Positions 16,043 through 24,416 of a stretch of DNA of 64,000 nt are shown here, piece by piece. Under the pieces are notes generated by a model that saw only the letters and a list, made by a program, of their open reading frames with translations, searched no databases and was not told where the DNA came from. The stretch is from Methylobacterium sp. PvR107. GTDB taxonomy: Bacteria; Pseudomonadota; Alphaproteobacteria; Rhizobiales; Beijerinckiaceae. Made by a program: the position numbers and the translations under genes. How positions within the stretch are numbered: position 1 is the stretch's first letter; each line of letters opens with the position of its first letter. The DNA lies in assembly GCF_017833295.1 (NCBI RefSeq), contig NZ_JAFIBW010000001.1, positions 5,890,001 to 5,954,000 of the forward strand, read 5' to 3'.

Positions 16043-16918
16043 TTAGGCGCTCCGGCTGAGGAACTCTCGGGGCGAGAGCATGCGCAGTCCGGAGTGCGGG
16101 TGGATGGTGTTGTAGTCCTCGAACCAAGCCGGCAAAAGCCGCATCACGGTCTCGGCGTCGACCAAGATGGCGAGGCGGGCGTAGTCGCGCTTGAGCGTCT
16201 TCACGAATGCCTCCGCGATGCCGTTGCTCTGCGGCGAGCGCACCGGGGTGAACAGCAGCCGTAGGCCGAGCGCGGCGGCCGTCTGCGCTGTCTCCTTGGC
16301 GATGTAAGCAGAGCCGTTGTCGGACAGCCACTCGACCGGGTGCGGGGTCTTCGTCGCGCCGAACCGGCTCTCGCAGCAGGCGATCATCAGGTCACTGACC
16401 ATCTTGGCCGAGACGCCCGTCGTGGTCGCCGACCACGCCATGATCTCGCGGTCGCAGGCATCGATGGCAAACAGCACGCGGACGACCGCACCGTCCCGGC
16501 AGCGCAGTTCGAGGTGGTCCGAGCACCAGCGCACGTTCGAGCGCAGCGCCACGACTACACCGTCGTGGGTACGGCCGGGCCGGCGGGCAGTGTGCGGCGC
16601 GAGGGTGAGCCCGTTCGCCTGCAGGATGCGCAGCACCCGCTTGGCATTGACGCTTGCCTCGCCGCGCGAGCGCAGTGCCCGGTTCACCAGTGCGGTGACG
16701 CGGCGATAGCCGTAGCTCGGGCGGGCATCGACGATCGCGCGGATGGTCGGCAGCAACTGCGCATCCTCAGGCTTGTAGTAGAGGCCGCGCGGCCGAGCAG
16801 GTCGACTCAGGCGCTCGGCCAGGTGGGAGCGGGCCACGCCGAGCGTGTCGGCGACCGCCTTCACCGCGAACCGCCCGTCGAACCGCCCCAGGAGCTGAGC
16901 GGCAAGGTCGGTTTTTTT
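16043..16918 (-). CDS. IS3-family transposase OrfB (catalytic part)
   Basis: Read after a -1 shift from OrfA at the A7 run (16912-16919 on the plus strand shows T7). Contains the HTH_21-like region (SRPARPRGLYYKPEDAQLL, PSYGYRRVTALVNR) and an integrase core. The first Asp is in RWCSDHLELR, the second in WLSDNGSAYIA, and the Glu-bearing helix is FVKTLKRDYA preceded by SPQSNGIAEAF. The C-terminal signature is YNTIHPHSGLRMLSPREF. Complete; the OrfAB fusion is the active transposase in this family. Confidence 0.88.
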   Translation of the reverse strand, partial: KKTDLAAQLLGRFDGRFAVKAVADTLGVARSHLAERLSRPARPRGLYYKPEDAQLLPTIRAIVDARPSYGYRRVTALVNRALRSRGEASVNAKRVLRILQANGLTLAPHTARRPGRTHDGVVVALRSNVRWCSDHLELRCRDGAVVRVLFAIDACDREIMAWSATTTGVSAKMVSDLMIACCESRFGATKTPHPVEWLSDNGSAYIAKETAQTAAALGLRLLFTPVRSPQSNGIAEAFVKTLKRDYARLAILVDAETVMRLLPAWFEDYNTIHPHSGLRMLSPREFLSRSA

Positions 16919-17280
16919 GTGCGCGCGAGGTCGAGCGCCTCCTTCAGGATCTCGACCTCCATGGTCTTGCGCCCGAGCAGGCGTTCGAGGTCGCGCACGC
17001 GCCGCTCCAACTCGCGCACCCGGCTGGTGCCGACGACCTCCTCGTCGGCGTGCACGGCCTGATGGCCACCCTCCAGCATGCGCCGCTTCCACGAGAACAG
17101 CAGGCTGGGCGAGATGCCGTAGCGGCGGGCGACGAACGACACGGACGAGCCGGGCTGCTGGCTCTCCTCGACGAGGCGGATCTTCTCGGTGGTGGACCAG
17201 CGCCGTCGACGCTGAACGCCGGTCAGGATCTCGCCGTGCACCGGCGGGGCGATCGGATCGGATGACATAGCCTTACCCAT
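16861..17280 (-). CDS. IS3-family transposase OrfA
   Basis: 139 residues. Helix-turn-helix (RRRRWSTTEKIRLVEESQQPGSSVSFVARRYGISPSLLFSWKRRM) followed by a leucine-zipper helix (RVRELERRVRDLERLLGRKTMEVEILKEALDLAR) that mediates multimerisation. After LDLAR the A7 run allows a -1 shift into OrfB; without it the frame ends after a short Ser/Gly-rich tail. Confidence 0.88.
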   Translation of the reverse strand: MGKAMSSDPIAPPVHGEILTGVQRRRRWSTTEKIRLVEESQQPGSSVSFVARRYGISPSLLFSWKRRMLEGGHQAVHADEEVVGTSRVRELERRVRDLERLLGRKTMEVEILKEALDLARTKKPTLPLSSWGGSTGGSR

Positions 17281-17403
17281 AGGCCAACGCCTATGCCTTC
17301 GTGAGCTATGCCGCCTGTCCGGTCAAAACGGGGTGCGGTTCAAGCGGATCGACCCGTCCATTCGCATCATGCGGCCGGGCGGCATTGCGAACGGGAGCCT
17401 GTG

Positions 17404-17622
17404 ATGACAGAGGCTGAGATCCGAGACGCACTCGGCGCCGTAGAGCGGGCGTTGAAGCACGCCATGGACGCGGAACGCTGCGCCAAGCACGGCCTCAAGG
17501 ACGAACAAGACGGGTCAGCGCATCAGGCGTGGCAATCCGCTTCGAAGGTGGTGCGTGAGCTGGACGGGCTGGAAGCCAAGCTCAGGCGATGCCTTGCGAT
17601 AGTCGGCTGCCATCGGTCGTAG
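17404..17622 (+). CDS. Small helical protein (72 aa)
   Basis: ATG 17404 behind GGGAG. Mostly helical: EIRDALGAVERALKHAMDAERCAKHGLKDEQ, then HQAWQSASKVVRELDGLEAKLRRCLAIVG. It has three Cys and no membrane span. The upstream frame overlaps the IS3 end and is not needed. Unrecognised. Confidence 0.5.
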   Translation: MTEAEIRDALGAVERALKHAMDAERCAKHGLKDEQDGSAHQAWQSASKVVRELDGLEAKLRRCLAIVGCHRS

Positions 17623-17705
17623 CGGCCTGCTCTCAACGCAATAGTGAAAGCCCGCGGACAGGCGTATTTTGAACCACGGGGCGCACCTAGCAGACGGAGG
17701 TCGGT

Positions 17706-17888
17706 ATGACCTTCATCGTCACCGGCTTGAGCTTGAGGGGCCCGACCCTCATCGACTGCGACACAGCGATCGGCGCTCTGGAGAGGGCAGCCGAGCTGAT
17801 CCGCACCGGCTACGCCGACGTGCTGATCGCGGACGGGGAGGGCGTGCAGTACACGCCCTATGAATTTGTCCGCCTCTTCGACCTGTAG
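17706..17888 (+). CDS. Small conserved-looking protein (60 aa)
   Basis: ATG 17706 with GGAGGT just upstream. A beta-rich start (MTFIVTGLSLRGPTLIDCDT) is followed by helix IGALERAAELIRTGYADVLIADGEG and the end TPYEFVRLFDL. A single compact domain is likely. It abuts the next gene and is likely in one operon with it. Confidence 0.55.
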   Translation: MTFIVTGLSLRGPTLIDCDTAIGALERAAELIRTGYADVLIADGEGVQYTPYEFVRLFDL

Positions 17889-17918
17889 GTGCTTCCCGTT
17901 TCTTGGTGGGAGGTGGTC

Positions 17919-18149
17919 ATGCTGTCCTTCGCTCTCCTATTCGCGGGTCTCGCCATCTTTGGCGCATGCGTCGGCTTCGGAACCATCGGACAGCCGATGT
18001 ACGGGCAGGCACTCAACAGCTACGGCTGGGCACTCTGCATCAACGGCACGGCCCTAACCGCCTACTTCGTACTCACGCGATCACGGCGAGCACTACGGGC
18101 GCGGCGCAATCGAGAGAGCGAACTTCACGCCTCCGATGTCGTTGTTTGA
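17919..18149 (+). CDS. Two-span small membrane protein (76 aa)
   Basis: ATG 17919 behind GGGAGG; a GTG at 17889 is possible. Spans at about 3-22 (FALLFAGLAIFGACVGFG) and 33-52 (GWALCINGTALTAYFVL), then a basic cytoplasmic tail (RSRRALRARRNRE). The IS21 element landed at the last base of its TGA codon: the 7-bp target duplication ATTAGGG starts with the A of the stop, so the gene itself stays intact. Confidence 0.55.
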   Translation: MLSFALLFAGLAIFGACVGFGTIGQPMYGQALNSYGWALCINGTALTAYFVLTRSRRALRARRNRESELHASDVVV

Positions 18150-18322
18150 TTAGGGTGCGTATTCCGGTGAAGGTGATGGGCTGTTCCGGCCGATGGTGAT
18201 CATCGGTTCCGGCGTTCGTGATGGCCGAGGACGCCCCCAGGACGGGCTCGATCGGCGACGCGACTGCCTCTCTCACTGACGGTTGTTGTGTGCGCCGGCA
18301 GAGTCGTGCCGGTCAAGGTCGT

Positions 18323-19069
18323 TCAAGCCTCGTTCGTCTCCCGTGCGCCGCGTTTGCGCAGGCTCTCGCCCCGGAGCTCGATGCGATGGGCGGTGTGAAG
18401 AACACGGTCCAAGATCGCGTCGGCCAAGGTGGGGTCACCCACGACGTCGTGCCAAGCTGAGATCGGAACTTGGCTGGTGATCAGCAGCGAGCCGCGATCG
18501 TAGCGGTCGTCGACGATCTCCAGAAGGTCGCGCCTCTGCTCGGCGGTGAGCGGCTCGGGTCCCCAATCGTCGATGATGATCAACTGCGTGCGTTCGATCT
18601 GGGTCATGAACCGCGCCAGCCGGCCCTCGCCGCGCGCCTGGGCGAGGTCGGCAAACAGGCGCGGCGCGCGCCGGTAGACAACCGAGATCCCGTCGCGGCA
18701 GGCCTTGTGGCCGAGCGCGCAGGCCAGCCAACTCTTGCCCGTGCCGGTCGGGCCGGTGATCGCGACGTGGCGATGCTCACGGATCCATGCCCCCGTCGCG
18801 AGCGCCTGGAACAGGGAGCGGTCGAGCCCGCGCGGCGTGCGGTAGTCCACGTTCTCGACGGCCGCGGCCTGGCGCAGCTTGGCGACCTGCAGCCGGCGCG
18901 CCAAGCGGCGGTTGTCGCGCACGCTCGCCTCCCGGTCGACGAGCAAGCCGAGCCAGTCGGCATGCGGCAGCTCAGCGGCTTGCGGGTTGTTCTGCAACTC
19001 CAGCAGCGCGTCAGCCATGGCGCTGAGACCGAGCCCGCGCAGGCGCTCGGCGGTGGGATGGATCAGCAT
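18323..19069 (-). CDS. istB: IS21-family helper ATPase IstB
   Basis: 248 residues from ATG 19069. An N-terminal helical domain (ERLRGLGLSAMADALLELQ) is followed by an AAA+ core. Walker A is GPTGTGKS (about 105-112), Walker B is LIIIDDWG, and sensor motif is LLITSQVP; the end is typical (DAILDRVLHTAHRIELRGESLRKR). IstB binds DNA and stimulates IstA. It starts 9 nt after istA ends, so both are on one transcript. Appears intact. Confidence 0.93.
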   Translation of the reverse strand: MLIHPTAERLRGLGLSAMADALLELQNNPQAAELPHADWLGLLVDREASVRDNRRLARRLQVAKLRQAAAVENVDYRTPRGLDRSLFQALATGAWIREHRHVAITGPTGTGKSWLACALGHKACRDGISVVYRRAPRLFADLAQARGEGRLARFMTQIERTQLIIIDDWGPEPLTAEQRRDLLEIVDDRYDRGSLLITSQVPISAWHDVVGDPTLADAILDRVLHTAHRIELRGESLRKRGARETNEA

Positions 19070-19078
19070 GGTCTCTCC

Positions 19079-20620
19079 TCAATGGTAGTAGTCGGGGCCG
19101 CGGATGTTGGCGTGGACCAGGACGGGGGTGTCGTCCGTGGTGGGCAGAGCCTTCGCCTCGGACCGGTTCGTCAGGATCGCGGCCACCGAGGTGTAGGAGC
19201 GCGTGTTCAGGCAAAGCGCCCGCGCGCACGCCGCATCGACCCGCTCGGCCCCGTAGCGCTTGACCAGGCCGATGATGCCGATGGCGGAGCGGAAGCCCTG
19301 CTCCGGGTGAGGCCGCGTGCGCAGAATCACCGCGATGAGACTGGCCGCATCCGGACCGATCCGGGCGGCCTCACGCCCGATGCGCTCGAGCGTCCAGTCG
19401 CGATAGCGCCGGTGTGAACTGGGCATGTGCTCGGGCAGCGTGGTTTGCCGATGCGGACGGGTCGAGCGCAGGTGCGAGGCGACGCGCGTGCCGCGATGGA
19501 ACAGCTCGACGGTGCTCGTGGTGATGCGGGCCTCGACCTCCTGGCGCAGCAGGCCGAAGGGCACGCTGTAGAAGTGGCGGGCGATCTCGACATGGTAGTC
19601 GAGCCCGACCCGGCAGCGCTTCCACTCGGCATAGGCGTAAGGCTCGTCCGGCAGCGGCGTCAGCGCCGGCCGGTCGAGATCGTCGAACAGGGCTCGCCGG
19701 GAGCGTCCCCAGCCCCGCAAGGGACGCGCATTCAAGTCGATCAGGAGCTCGCCGATCGCGGCGTTGAGTGCGGCAAGCGAGAAGAAGCGGCGGTGGCGCA
19801 GGCGCGCCAGGATCCAGCGGCCGACAACCTGGACGCCGACCTCGACCTTGGCTTTGTCACGGGGCTTGTAGGGGCGCGCCGGCAGGATGGCCGCCCCATA
19901 GTGCCGAGCCAGGTCCGCATAGGTGCGGTTGACCATCGGTTCGTGGAAGCAGGCCCGCGTGACGCCGGCCTTCAGGTTGTCGCTGACGATCTGACGGGGC
20001 GCCCCGCCGAGGAAGGCGAGCGCCCGGGCATGCGCGCCGATCCAATCCGGCAGTGACTGCGTGAGGGTAGCTTCGGCATAGGTGTAGTTCGAGGCTCCGA
20101 GCACGGCCACGAAGACCTGCGCGGCGTGCACGGCCCCGGTCTCGGGGTCGTGGATGGGCATCGTGCGTCCGGCGTAATCGACGAACAGGCGCTCACCGGC
20201 CACATGGACCTGGCGCAGTGTCGGCTTGAGGTGGCCGGCCCAGGCTTTGTAGAGGTCGCAGAACCAGGAGTAGCCGAAGCCATCGGGGGCACGGGCACGG
20301 TACTCCTCCCACAGCAGGGTGAGCGTGACGTCGGGCCGGCGCAGCTCGCGATGCACCTCGCCCCAGTCTGGCCGCGGCCGTTCGTCGGCCGGCAGATCGG
20401 GTGGGGGCGGGAACAGCAGCGCCTCGAGCCGCGCATCGTCGAGATCCTCGGGCAGCGGCCAAGCGGTTAGACCGGCGCGACGGGCGCGGCGGAGATAGTT
20501 GCTGACCGTGCCCTGACCCAGCCCGAGGCTGCGTGCGATGGCCTCTTGGGAGAGGCCGTTGGCCAGACGCAGGCGCAGGAGATCACGCAGGTGGCGCATA
20601 AGCAGTCTCGGGGCGGGCAT
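19079..20620 (-). CDS. istA: IS21-family transposase IstA
   Basis: 513 residues. N-terminal helix-turn-helix ([36 protein letters not shown]), then a retroviral-integrase DDE core. Catalytic Asp in [13 protein letters not shown] and in [15 protein letters not shown]; the Glu-containing region is [18 protein letters not shown]. The C-terminal domain ([34 protein letters not shown]) is also typical. Length is normal for the family, with no disruption. Confidence 0.93.
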   Translation of the reverse strand: MPAPRLLMRHLRDLLRLRLANGLSQEAIARSLGLGQGTVSNYLRRARRAGLTAWPLPEDLDDARLEALLFPPPPDLPADERPRPDWGEVHRELRRPDVTLTLLWEEYRARAPDGFGYSWFCDLYKAWAGHLKPTLRQVHVAGERLFVDYAGRTMPIHDPETGAVHAAQVFVAVLGASNYTYAEATLTQSLPDWIGAHARALAFLGGAPRQIVSDNLKAGVTRACFHEPMVNRTYADLARHYGAAILPARPYKPRDKAKVEVGVQVVGRWILARLRHRRFFSLAALNAAIGELLIDLNARPLRGWGRSRRALFDDLDRPALTPLPDEPYAYAEWKRCRVGLDYHVEIARHFYSVPFGLLRQEVEARITTSTVELFHRGTRVASHLRSTRPHRQTTLPEHMPSSHRRYRDWTLERIGREAARIGPDAASLIAVILRTRPHPEQGFRSAIGIIGLVKRYGAERVDAACARALCLNTRSYTSVAAILTNRSEAKALPTTDDTPVLVHANIRGPDYYH

Positions 20621-20865
20621 CGCGGCTCCTTCGGGCTGAGGAGCCGAGCGTGAACCCAGGGTTGCAGACTGCCAGCAGGAAAGGCGGTCGCGCCGCCATC
20701 GCGTTCACCGGAACCGGCCATCATCTTCGACCGGAAACGTCATCACCTTGCGCCGGAAACCTCCATCACCTTCGACCGGAATCCATCATCACCTTCGACC
20801 GGAACACGCAATTAGGGCGTCCTTTACATCCCAGGTGCCTCCAAAGATCCTTCGAGGAGAGGCGC

Positions 20866-21057
20866 ATGGCGAGGATCAGCGTGAAGCTCGCCGGCGACGG
20901 CACTCACATGGTCGTGCAGGACCATCGCCCCATTGCGAGCGGGATGAGCGTCGATGAGGCAGAGAACTTCCTGACTTTCCTGCGCGTGTCGGCTCGGGTT
21001 CGGCGGACACGTCGCCTGCCCGATGCCGTACGTAACCGTGGAGTCCTGGCTGCCTAA
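20866..21057 (+). CDS. Small hypothetical protein (63 aa)
   Basis: ATG 20866 behind GAGGAG. Product begins MARISVKLAGDGTHMVVQDH, followed by helix SVDEAENFLTFLRVSARVRR and a basic tail. A beta-helix small fold is likely. It lies just right of the IS21 target duplication and may have been in the same operon as 17706-18149 before the insertion. Function unknown. Confidence 0.5.
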   Translation: MARISVKLAGDGTHMVVQDHRPIASGMSVDEAENFLTFLRVSARVRRTRRLPDAVRNRGVLAA

Positions 21058-21074
21058 GGCGGTCTGAGCTACGA

Positions 21075-21302
21075 TTACTGCAAGCGTCCTGCGGCTACCT
21101 TCGCCCGGATCCAGCGCGGCGAGAGGATGTCGCCGTCCTCGGTAATGATCCAGGGCTGTGCGTCCTCGGCGTCCATGGCCTCGGCCGCCGCAGCAAGTGC
21201 CTCTCGTAACGTCAGGAACTGATGACCCTGCGCGACGTGTGCCGGGCCCTGGCTGGGCCACACGGTCAGCTCGGCGCGCTTGTCGAGGTCGGCTCGCGTC
21301 AT
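21075..21302 (-). CDS. Small conserved hypothetical (75 aa), paralogue of 8259-8471
   Basis: ATG 21302. Shares the whole pattern of the 8259 protein (AELTVWPSQGPAHVAQG, FLTLREALAAAAEAMD, PWIITEDGDILSPRWI) with a short C-terminal extension. Substitutions are scattered and conservative, so both copies look functional. No domain name can be given. Confidence 0.6.
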   Translation of the reverse strand: MTRADLDKRAELTVWPSQGPAHVAQGHQFLTLREALAAAAEAMDAEDAQPWIITEDGDILSPRWIRAKVAAGRLQ

Positions 21303-21424
21303 GCTCTCGCTCCGGTCAAACGCGGAAGCGCTTGTGCCTAACGCCAGCCTGCGGCGATCATTCGGCGGTTTGGTTACGGATCTGTCTCTATAGCCTCACG
21401 ACTGCGCGTGCTTGATAAACGCAT

Positions 21425-21458
21425 GAGGCCCGCCCACCGGGGGATGGGGGCGGGCCTC
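21425..21458 (-). terminator. Strong GC hairpin
   Basis: GAGGCCCGCCC ... GGGCGGGCCTC, 11-bp perfect stem with a 12-nt loop, no U-tract. It lies downstream of the minus-strand gene 21577-22065, so it may end that transcript. Confidence 0.45.
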
Positions 21459-21576
21459 AGCTGCGACTTCGCCGTCGAGACCGCAAACCAGGGGGCCCTT
21501 TCTTTGGAGCCGGTGCGCTGCTCTGAAGGCGTTCGAGTCTTGGCCCGGTCGCTGAGGCAAGCATGGCGTTGGAAGG

Positions 21577-22065
21577 TTAGCGCATTGCTACTGCGTCCGT
21601 CTTGGGCGGGTGCAACTTCGACATCCTCAGGCCGGCCTTCCTACGGTCGATCCGCAGGCCCACGGCGGCCAGCTTCCCCCCTAGCCCGGCGAGGGCCTCA
21701 CGAAGCGCCGCCTCGTCCCGCCAGGTCCCCGCAGCCACAAGAGCAGCTGCAGGATGCCGCTCGCCAGCAGCCAGAGGCGTGAGAGTGCGCGCCAGGCGCT
21801 CGCTGATGCCGAGGCCGCCGGCCGGGCCGCGGATCACGAGAGCGCCGACGTCGACGTCAAACAGCTTCCCGGCCGGCGGCTTCAGCCCGGGCTGGACCAG
21901 GGCGCGTACGACCCGGGCGGCAGCAGCATCACGATCAGTCGCCTCAGCTTTCCCCTGAAGCCGGGCCAGCGTCCGTGAGCTCGGCGGCCGCTTCACGGGC
22001 GGCGCGATCGGATCCGCCGGCGGGATGACGACCTGTATAAATTGCGAGCTCTCGTGAATGTTCAT
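21577..22065 (-). CDS. Hypothetical protein (162 aa)
   Basis: ATG 22065 preferred over an upstream TTG at 22104. N-terminus FIQVVIPPADPIAPPVKRPPSSRTLARLQGKAEATDRDAAAARVVRALVQPG is partly disordered. The middle (GKLFDVDVGALVIRGPAGGLGISERLARTLTPLAAGERHPAAALVAAG) and the helical end (ALREALAGLGGKLAAVGLRIDRRKAGLRM) could be a globular domain. No motif I recognise. An AT-rich region before the start (22040-22140) is a probable divergent promoter shared with the 22157 gene. Confidence 0.5.
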   Translation of the reverse strand: MNIHESSQFIQVVIPPADPIAPPVKRPPSSRTLARLQGKAEATDRDAAAARVVRALVQPGLKPPAGKLFDVDVGALVIRGPAGGLGISERLARTLTPLAAGERHPAAALVAAGTWRDEAALREALAGLGGKLAAVGLRIDRRKAGLRMSKLHPPKTDAVAMR

Positions 22066-22156
22066 AAAATTTTGTCCCAAAATATCCGTTGAACGAATAT
22101 GCAAATGACGGCGTTGATTTACGAGTCCGAAATACAGGACGATTGAGGAAACGCTT

Positions 22157-22420
22157 ATGAACGCGAAGACATTCAGCCTTGCGGCTGCTCTTGCTGTTGC
22201 TCTGACCGGCGCCGCCTACGCTCAAACGCCAGCTGGCGGCGGTCGCACTGAGGGCAATATGAACAACCCGGGCTCGGTGAAGAGCAACTCCGAGAAGATG
22301 GAAGAGCGGACCACCGGCTCGACCACAGGCGCAGCTGGTGCTGCGACAGTGCCGGGTACTGGAACCGCGCGGCCGGGCGTCGGCGCCGGCGGAAGCACCA
22401 CAGCGCCAGCGGCCCGGTAA
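22157..22420 (+). CDS. Secreted small low-complexity protein (87 aa)
   Basis: ATG 22157 behind GAGGAAA. Signal peptide 1-22 (MNAKTFSLAAALAVALTGAAYA), then a Gly/Thr/Ser/Asn-rich mature part (GRTEGNMNNPGSVKSNSEKMEERTTGST...). Such short exported proteins are common in Methylobacterium and of unknown role. Shares the divergent AT-rich promoter region with the minus gene at 22065. Confidence 0.65.
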   Translation: MNAKTFSLAAALAVALTGAAYAQTPAGGGRTEGNMNNPGSVKSNSEKMEERTTGSTTGAAGAATVPGTGTARPGVGAGGSTTAPAAR

Positions 22421-22753
22421 GATCTGGAGGCGCGATCCCACTCAGGACCGAGGCGGTGAACCGGGTCTGGCTCAAGGCCGACCCGGCTTCCCGCTGGCTG
22501 TCGATCTGCGGATACGCGCGCCATCAAGCCTGTCCGATCACCATCAGCATCACACTCTCGTTCATGGAATGGATGCGGCCACGCTCGTCTTGACCGTTGA
22601 ACTGCTCGCGGGTGCGGAGACGAACTTCCCGTTTTTCGGCGGGCCGCGGCGCCGTCATGGACCCCCGCAAGTAGTGCCGGGCGCAATAGCTGTACTCGGA
22701 AACTCATTGGTTAATATCTTCGGCCTCAAGGACGTCATCTCAGCGTGAAGATA
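22421..22753. other. Gap without recognised gene
   Basis: Frames crossing it are shadows of GC skew; AT content rises at 22680-22750. Nothing else seen. Confidence 0.3.
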
Positions 22754-23032
22754 TTATAGCTTCTCGATGAAGGCGGCGAGCTGTATTGCATTCAGCGCGG
22801 CAGGCTTCGAGTTGCCCCGCACCGGCCCGACCGTTTCGTTATAGAGATGTAGGTACAGCGGCTGCCGCCCCCTCGCCCGCGTCCCCTCATGCTCGCAGAG
22901 GGCCAAGTGGATTTCGCCCCGCTGATCGGCATAGAACCGAACGCGCTTCAAAACCCGCGTAACTGGCCTGGCGGAAGCGCCGCCGCGGAGCTGCAGCACA
23001 TAGCCGGCCGGCGGTCGGCGGCGGCGAGCCAT
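22754..23032 (-). CDS. Hypothetical protein (92 aa), third gene of a small operon
   Basis: ATG 23032 overlaps the TGA of the preceding gene. Basic N-terminus (MARRRRPPAGYVLQLRGGASARPVTRVLKRVRFY), then RGEIHLALCEHEGTRARGRQPLYLHLYN and helix AALNAIQLAAFIEKL. Beta-rich core, possibly nucleic-acid binding by charge. Family unknown. Confidence 0.5.
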   Translation of the reverse strand: MARRRRPPAGYVLQLRGGASARPVTRVLKRVRFYADQRGEIHLALCEHEGTRARGRQPLYLHLYNETVGPVRGNSKPAALNAIQLAAFIEKL

Positions 23033-23319
23033 CAGATTGACCGCAGAAGATCGACCACCGCGGTCGGCGCCCGCTCGGGGTTCGTCCGCACGTCGCGAGC
23101 GCGCTCGAGCGGCCGGCGCTCGACGCGAACCTCAGGCTCGGGCCGAGGCACGTTCGCCCGGACTTCGAGAGCATCAAGCGCCCGCAGCACGTCGCTGGGG
23201 CGGGTGCCGTGCTTGAGCGGCGACCAGCCTGCCGGGGCGCCCGCGACGACGCACGGCAGCACCAGGTGCTCAAAAAGGGGCCGCGCCATCTCACCCATCG
23301 TCCGAGGCCGGAAAGTCAC
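23032..23319 (-). CDS. Hypothetical protein (95 aa), second gene of a small operon
   Basis: GTG 23319 overlaps the stop of the HTH gene (GTGA). Product: MGEMARPLFEHLVLPCVVAGAPAG, then RPSDVLRALDALEVRANVPRPEPEVRVERRPLERARDVRTNPER and a C-terminal helix. Nothing recognised. Tight coupling on both sides implies the three proteins work together. Confidence 0.5.
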   Translation of the reverse strand: MTFRPRTMGEMARPLFEHLVLPCVVAGAPAGWSPLKHGTRPSDVLRALDALEVRANVPRPEPEVRVERRPLERARDVRTNPERAPTAVVDLLRSI

Positions 23320-23489
23320 TTCTCGGGCCGAGCGGCCAGGAGGCCAGAGCGCTTCAGCTTGAACAGGGGGACATCGCCCTTTGATGCGATCTGGCGAAGC
23401 TGACGCGGGGTCATGCCGAGGAACCCGGCGATAGCTGCGAGCCCGAGGAGAAGGGGTGGCTCAGCGGGGATAGCAGGGGCCGTTGTCAT
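23316..23489 (-). CDS. Small helix-turn-helix protein (57 aa)
   Basis: ATG 23489. LLLGLAAIAGFLGMTPRQLRQIASKGDVPLFKLKRSGLLAARPEK has the pattern of an excisionase/MerR-type HTH with a wing (GDVPLFKLKRSGLLAA). First of three overlapping genes. Typical for regulators or excisionases of small island cassettes. Confidence 0.55.
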   Translation of the reverse strand: MTTAPAIPAEPPLLLGLAAIAGFLGMTPRQLRQIASKGDVPLFKLKRSGLLAARPEK

Positions 23490-23619
23490 CACGATGCTCA
23501 CTGGGTTGCGCACGCGCGAGCGCCCGCCGGCCGAGGACGGCAGGCGGGGGCGAACGGTGCAGGGTGAAGACAGGGAAAGGCCGGGCGCGTGCGCGGCTGG
23601 CGCACGACCCTGCGGGCAC

Positions 23620-23643
23620 AAAAAACCGCCCGTTCAGGCGGTT
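23620..23643 (-). terminator. Rho-independent terminator (minus strand)
   Basis: Minus strand reads AACCGCC, 6-nt loop, GGCGGTT, then a run of T (A6 on the plus strand). It lies upstream of the HTH operon and would shield it from transcription coming from the right. Confidence 0.65.
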
Positions 23644-23893
23644 ACGACGTGCGGTGGATGCTGGCGGCGCTTGTTGTCAGCTGTGGGCCATAGGCTCCAC
23701 CAGAGGCGCCTGATAGAAACGGCCAAATGTGGCCAGGTCGCTAGGCTGTTTTTGCGGTTATCCCCAAGAAACAGCAGGTGCCATCGGCGGCCGAGGTGCG
23801 CCGAGAACCGCCTCATAATCCCGCCGCGTTCGGCGCGCCTCCTGAGCGCAATGGGGAGGCGGCCCCGTGTTCGTGCCGCCCGGAGTACCCGCG

Positions 23894-24037
23894 ATGCTGA
23901 ACACGATCCTGGCGGTTGTCGCCGTCCTAGCCGTCATGGCTGCCCACGCCCTCTACAGGCTGGTACGCCTGCCCTTCCGGCTCCTACGCAGTCTATTCCG
24001 GCACAGCACCAAGCCCGCCCGCGTCACGGCCGGCTAA
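23894..24037 (+). CDS. Single-span small membrane protein (47 aa)
   Basis: ATG 23894 behind GGAG. Residues 2-20 (LNTILAVVAVLAVMAAHAL) form a membrane helix, followed by a highly basic tail (YRLVRLPFRLLRSLFRHSTK). Too short for a family call but well formed. Confidence 0.45.
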   Translation: MLNTILAVVAVLAVMAAHALYRLVRLPFRLLRSLFRHSTKPARVTAG

Positions 24038-24105
24038 CCTCCTGCGGCCATCCTGCCTTCCGAGCCGCGTCGCGTATCTGGCTCAGGCCGTGCGAACCAC
24101 GGCAC

Positions 24106-24141
24106 GCCCCGCCAGCCCGTGATCAGATCGGGCGGCGGGGC
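24106..24141 (-). repeat. REP-like hairpin, copy 3
   Basis: Minus strand matches copy 1 at all but a few positions, including perfect GCCCCGCC/GGCGGGGC arms and the GATCACGGGCTGGC core. Located between convergent genes (24037 and 24153). Confidence 0.6.
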
Positions 24142-24152
24142 AGCGCTGCCTG

Positions 24153-24410
24153 TCAGGTAAGTGCCTGGGGATGCGGTGATGGTCTGCCGCTGTACGTCTC
24201 GGACTTGATCGGACAGCCGGTATGTGACCGGCGGTGCTGCAGGTTCAGACGGCCCGCACCGATGTAGCTGCCGGAAACAATTACCTGGCCATGGCAGGCG
24301 GGGCATCGCTTCGGCACCATGCTGTACAGGCCGCGCGCCTCCACAAGGGTAGTGGAGCGCCACGTCCCCTCCACCTTCACCTCGCAGGTCTGATTGCTGG
24401 CCGTCAGCAT
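24153..24410 (-). CDS. Zinc-ribbon-like hypothetical protein (85 aa)
   Basis: ATG 24410, 6 nt after the upstream gene. TCEVKVEGTWRSTTLVEARGLYSMVPKRCPACHGQVIVSGSY...HRRSHTGCP...PHPQAL. CPACHG with the later HTGC gives four potential zinc ligands. The phrase order matches a small family I have seen in Methylobacterium islands. Function unknown. Confidence 0.6.
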   Translation of the reverse strand: MLTASNQTCEVKVEGTWRSTTLVEARGLYSMVPKRCPACHGQVIVSGSYIGAGRLNLQHRRSHTGCPIKSETYSGRPSPHPQALT

Positions 24411-24416
24411 GGCCGT

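Larger units (their letters stand above)
16008..17337 (-). mobile_element. IS3-family insertion sequence (two overlapping frames)
   Basis: About 1330 bp. Terminal inverted repeats GCACCC-TGTTTGACCGG near 16009 and its inverse near 17318-17336 (CCGGTCAAAACGGGGTGC) share GACCGGACAGGC inside. OrfA and OrfB overlap through an A7 slippery run. No target duplication recognised. Confidence 0.8.
18156..20810 (-). mobile_element. IS21-family insertion sequence, intact, with target duplication
   Basis: 2655 bp between TGCGTATTCCGG and CCGGAACACGCA. The 7-bp sequence ATTAGGG flanks it on both sides (18149-18155 and 20811-20817), a recent-insertion mark. The right end carries four to five iterations of TTCCGGTCGAAGGTGATG, the left end two to three (TTCCGGTGAAGGTGATGG), as transposase-binding repeats. 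Encodes istA and istB. Confidence 0.92.

Noticed and set aside
16912..16919. Frameshift error in the first IS3 transposase
   Set aside because: The A7 run at the OrfA/OrfB overlap is the expected programmed -1 slippery site, so it is normal biology.
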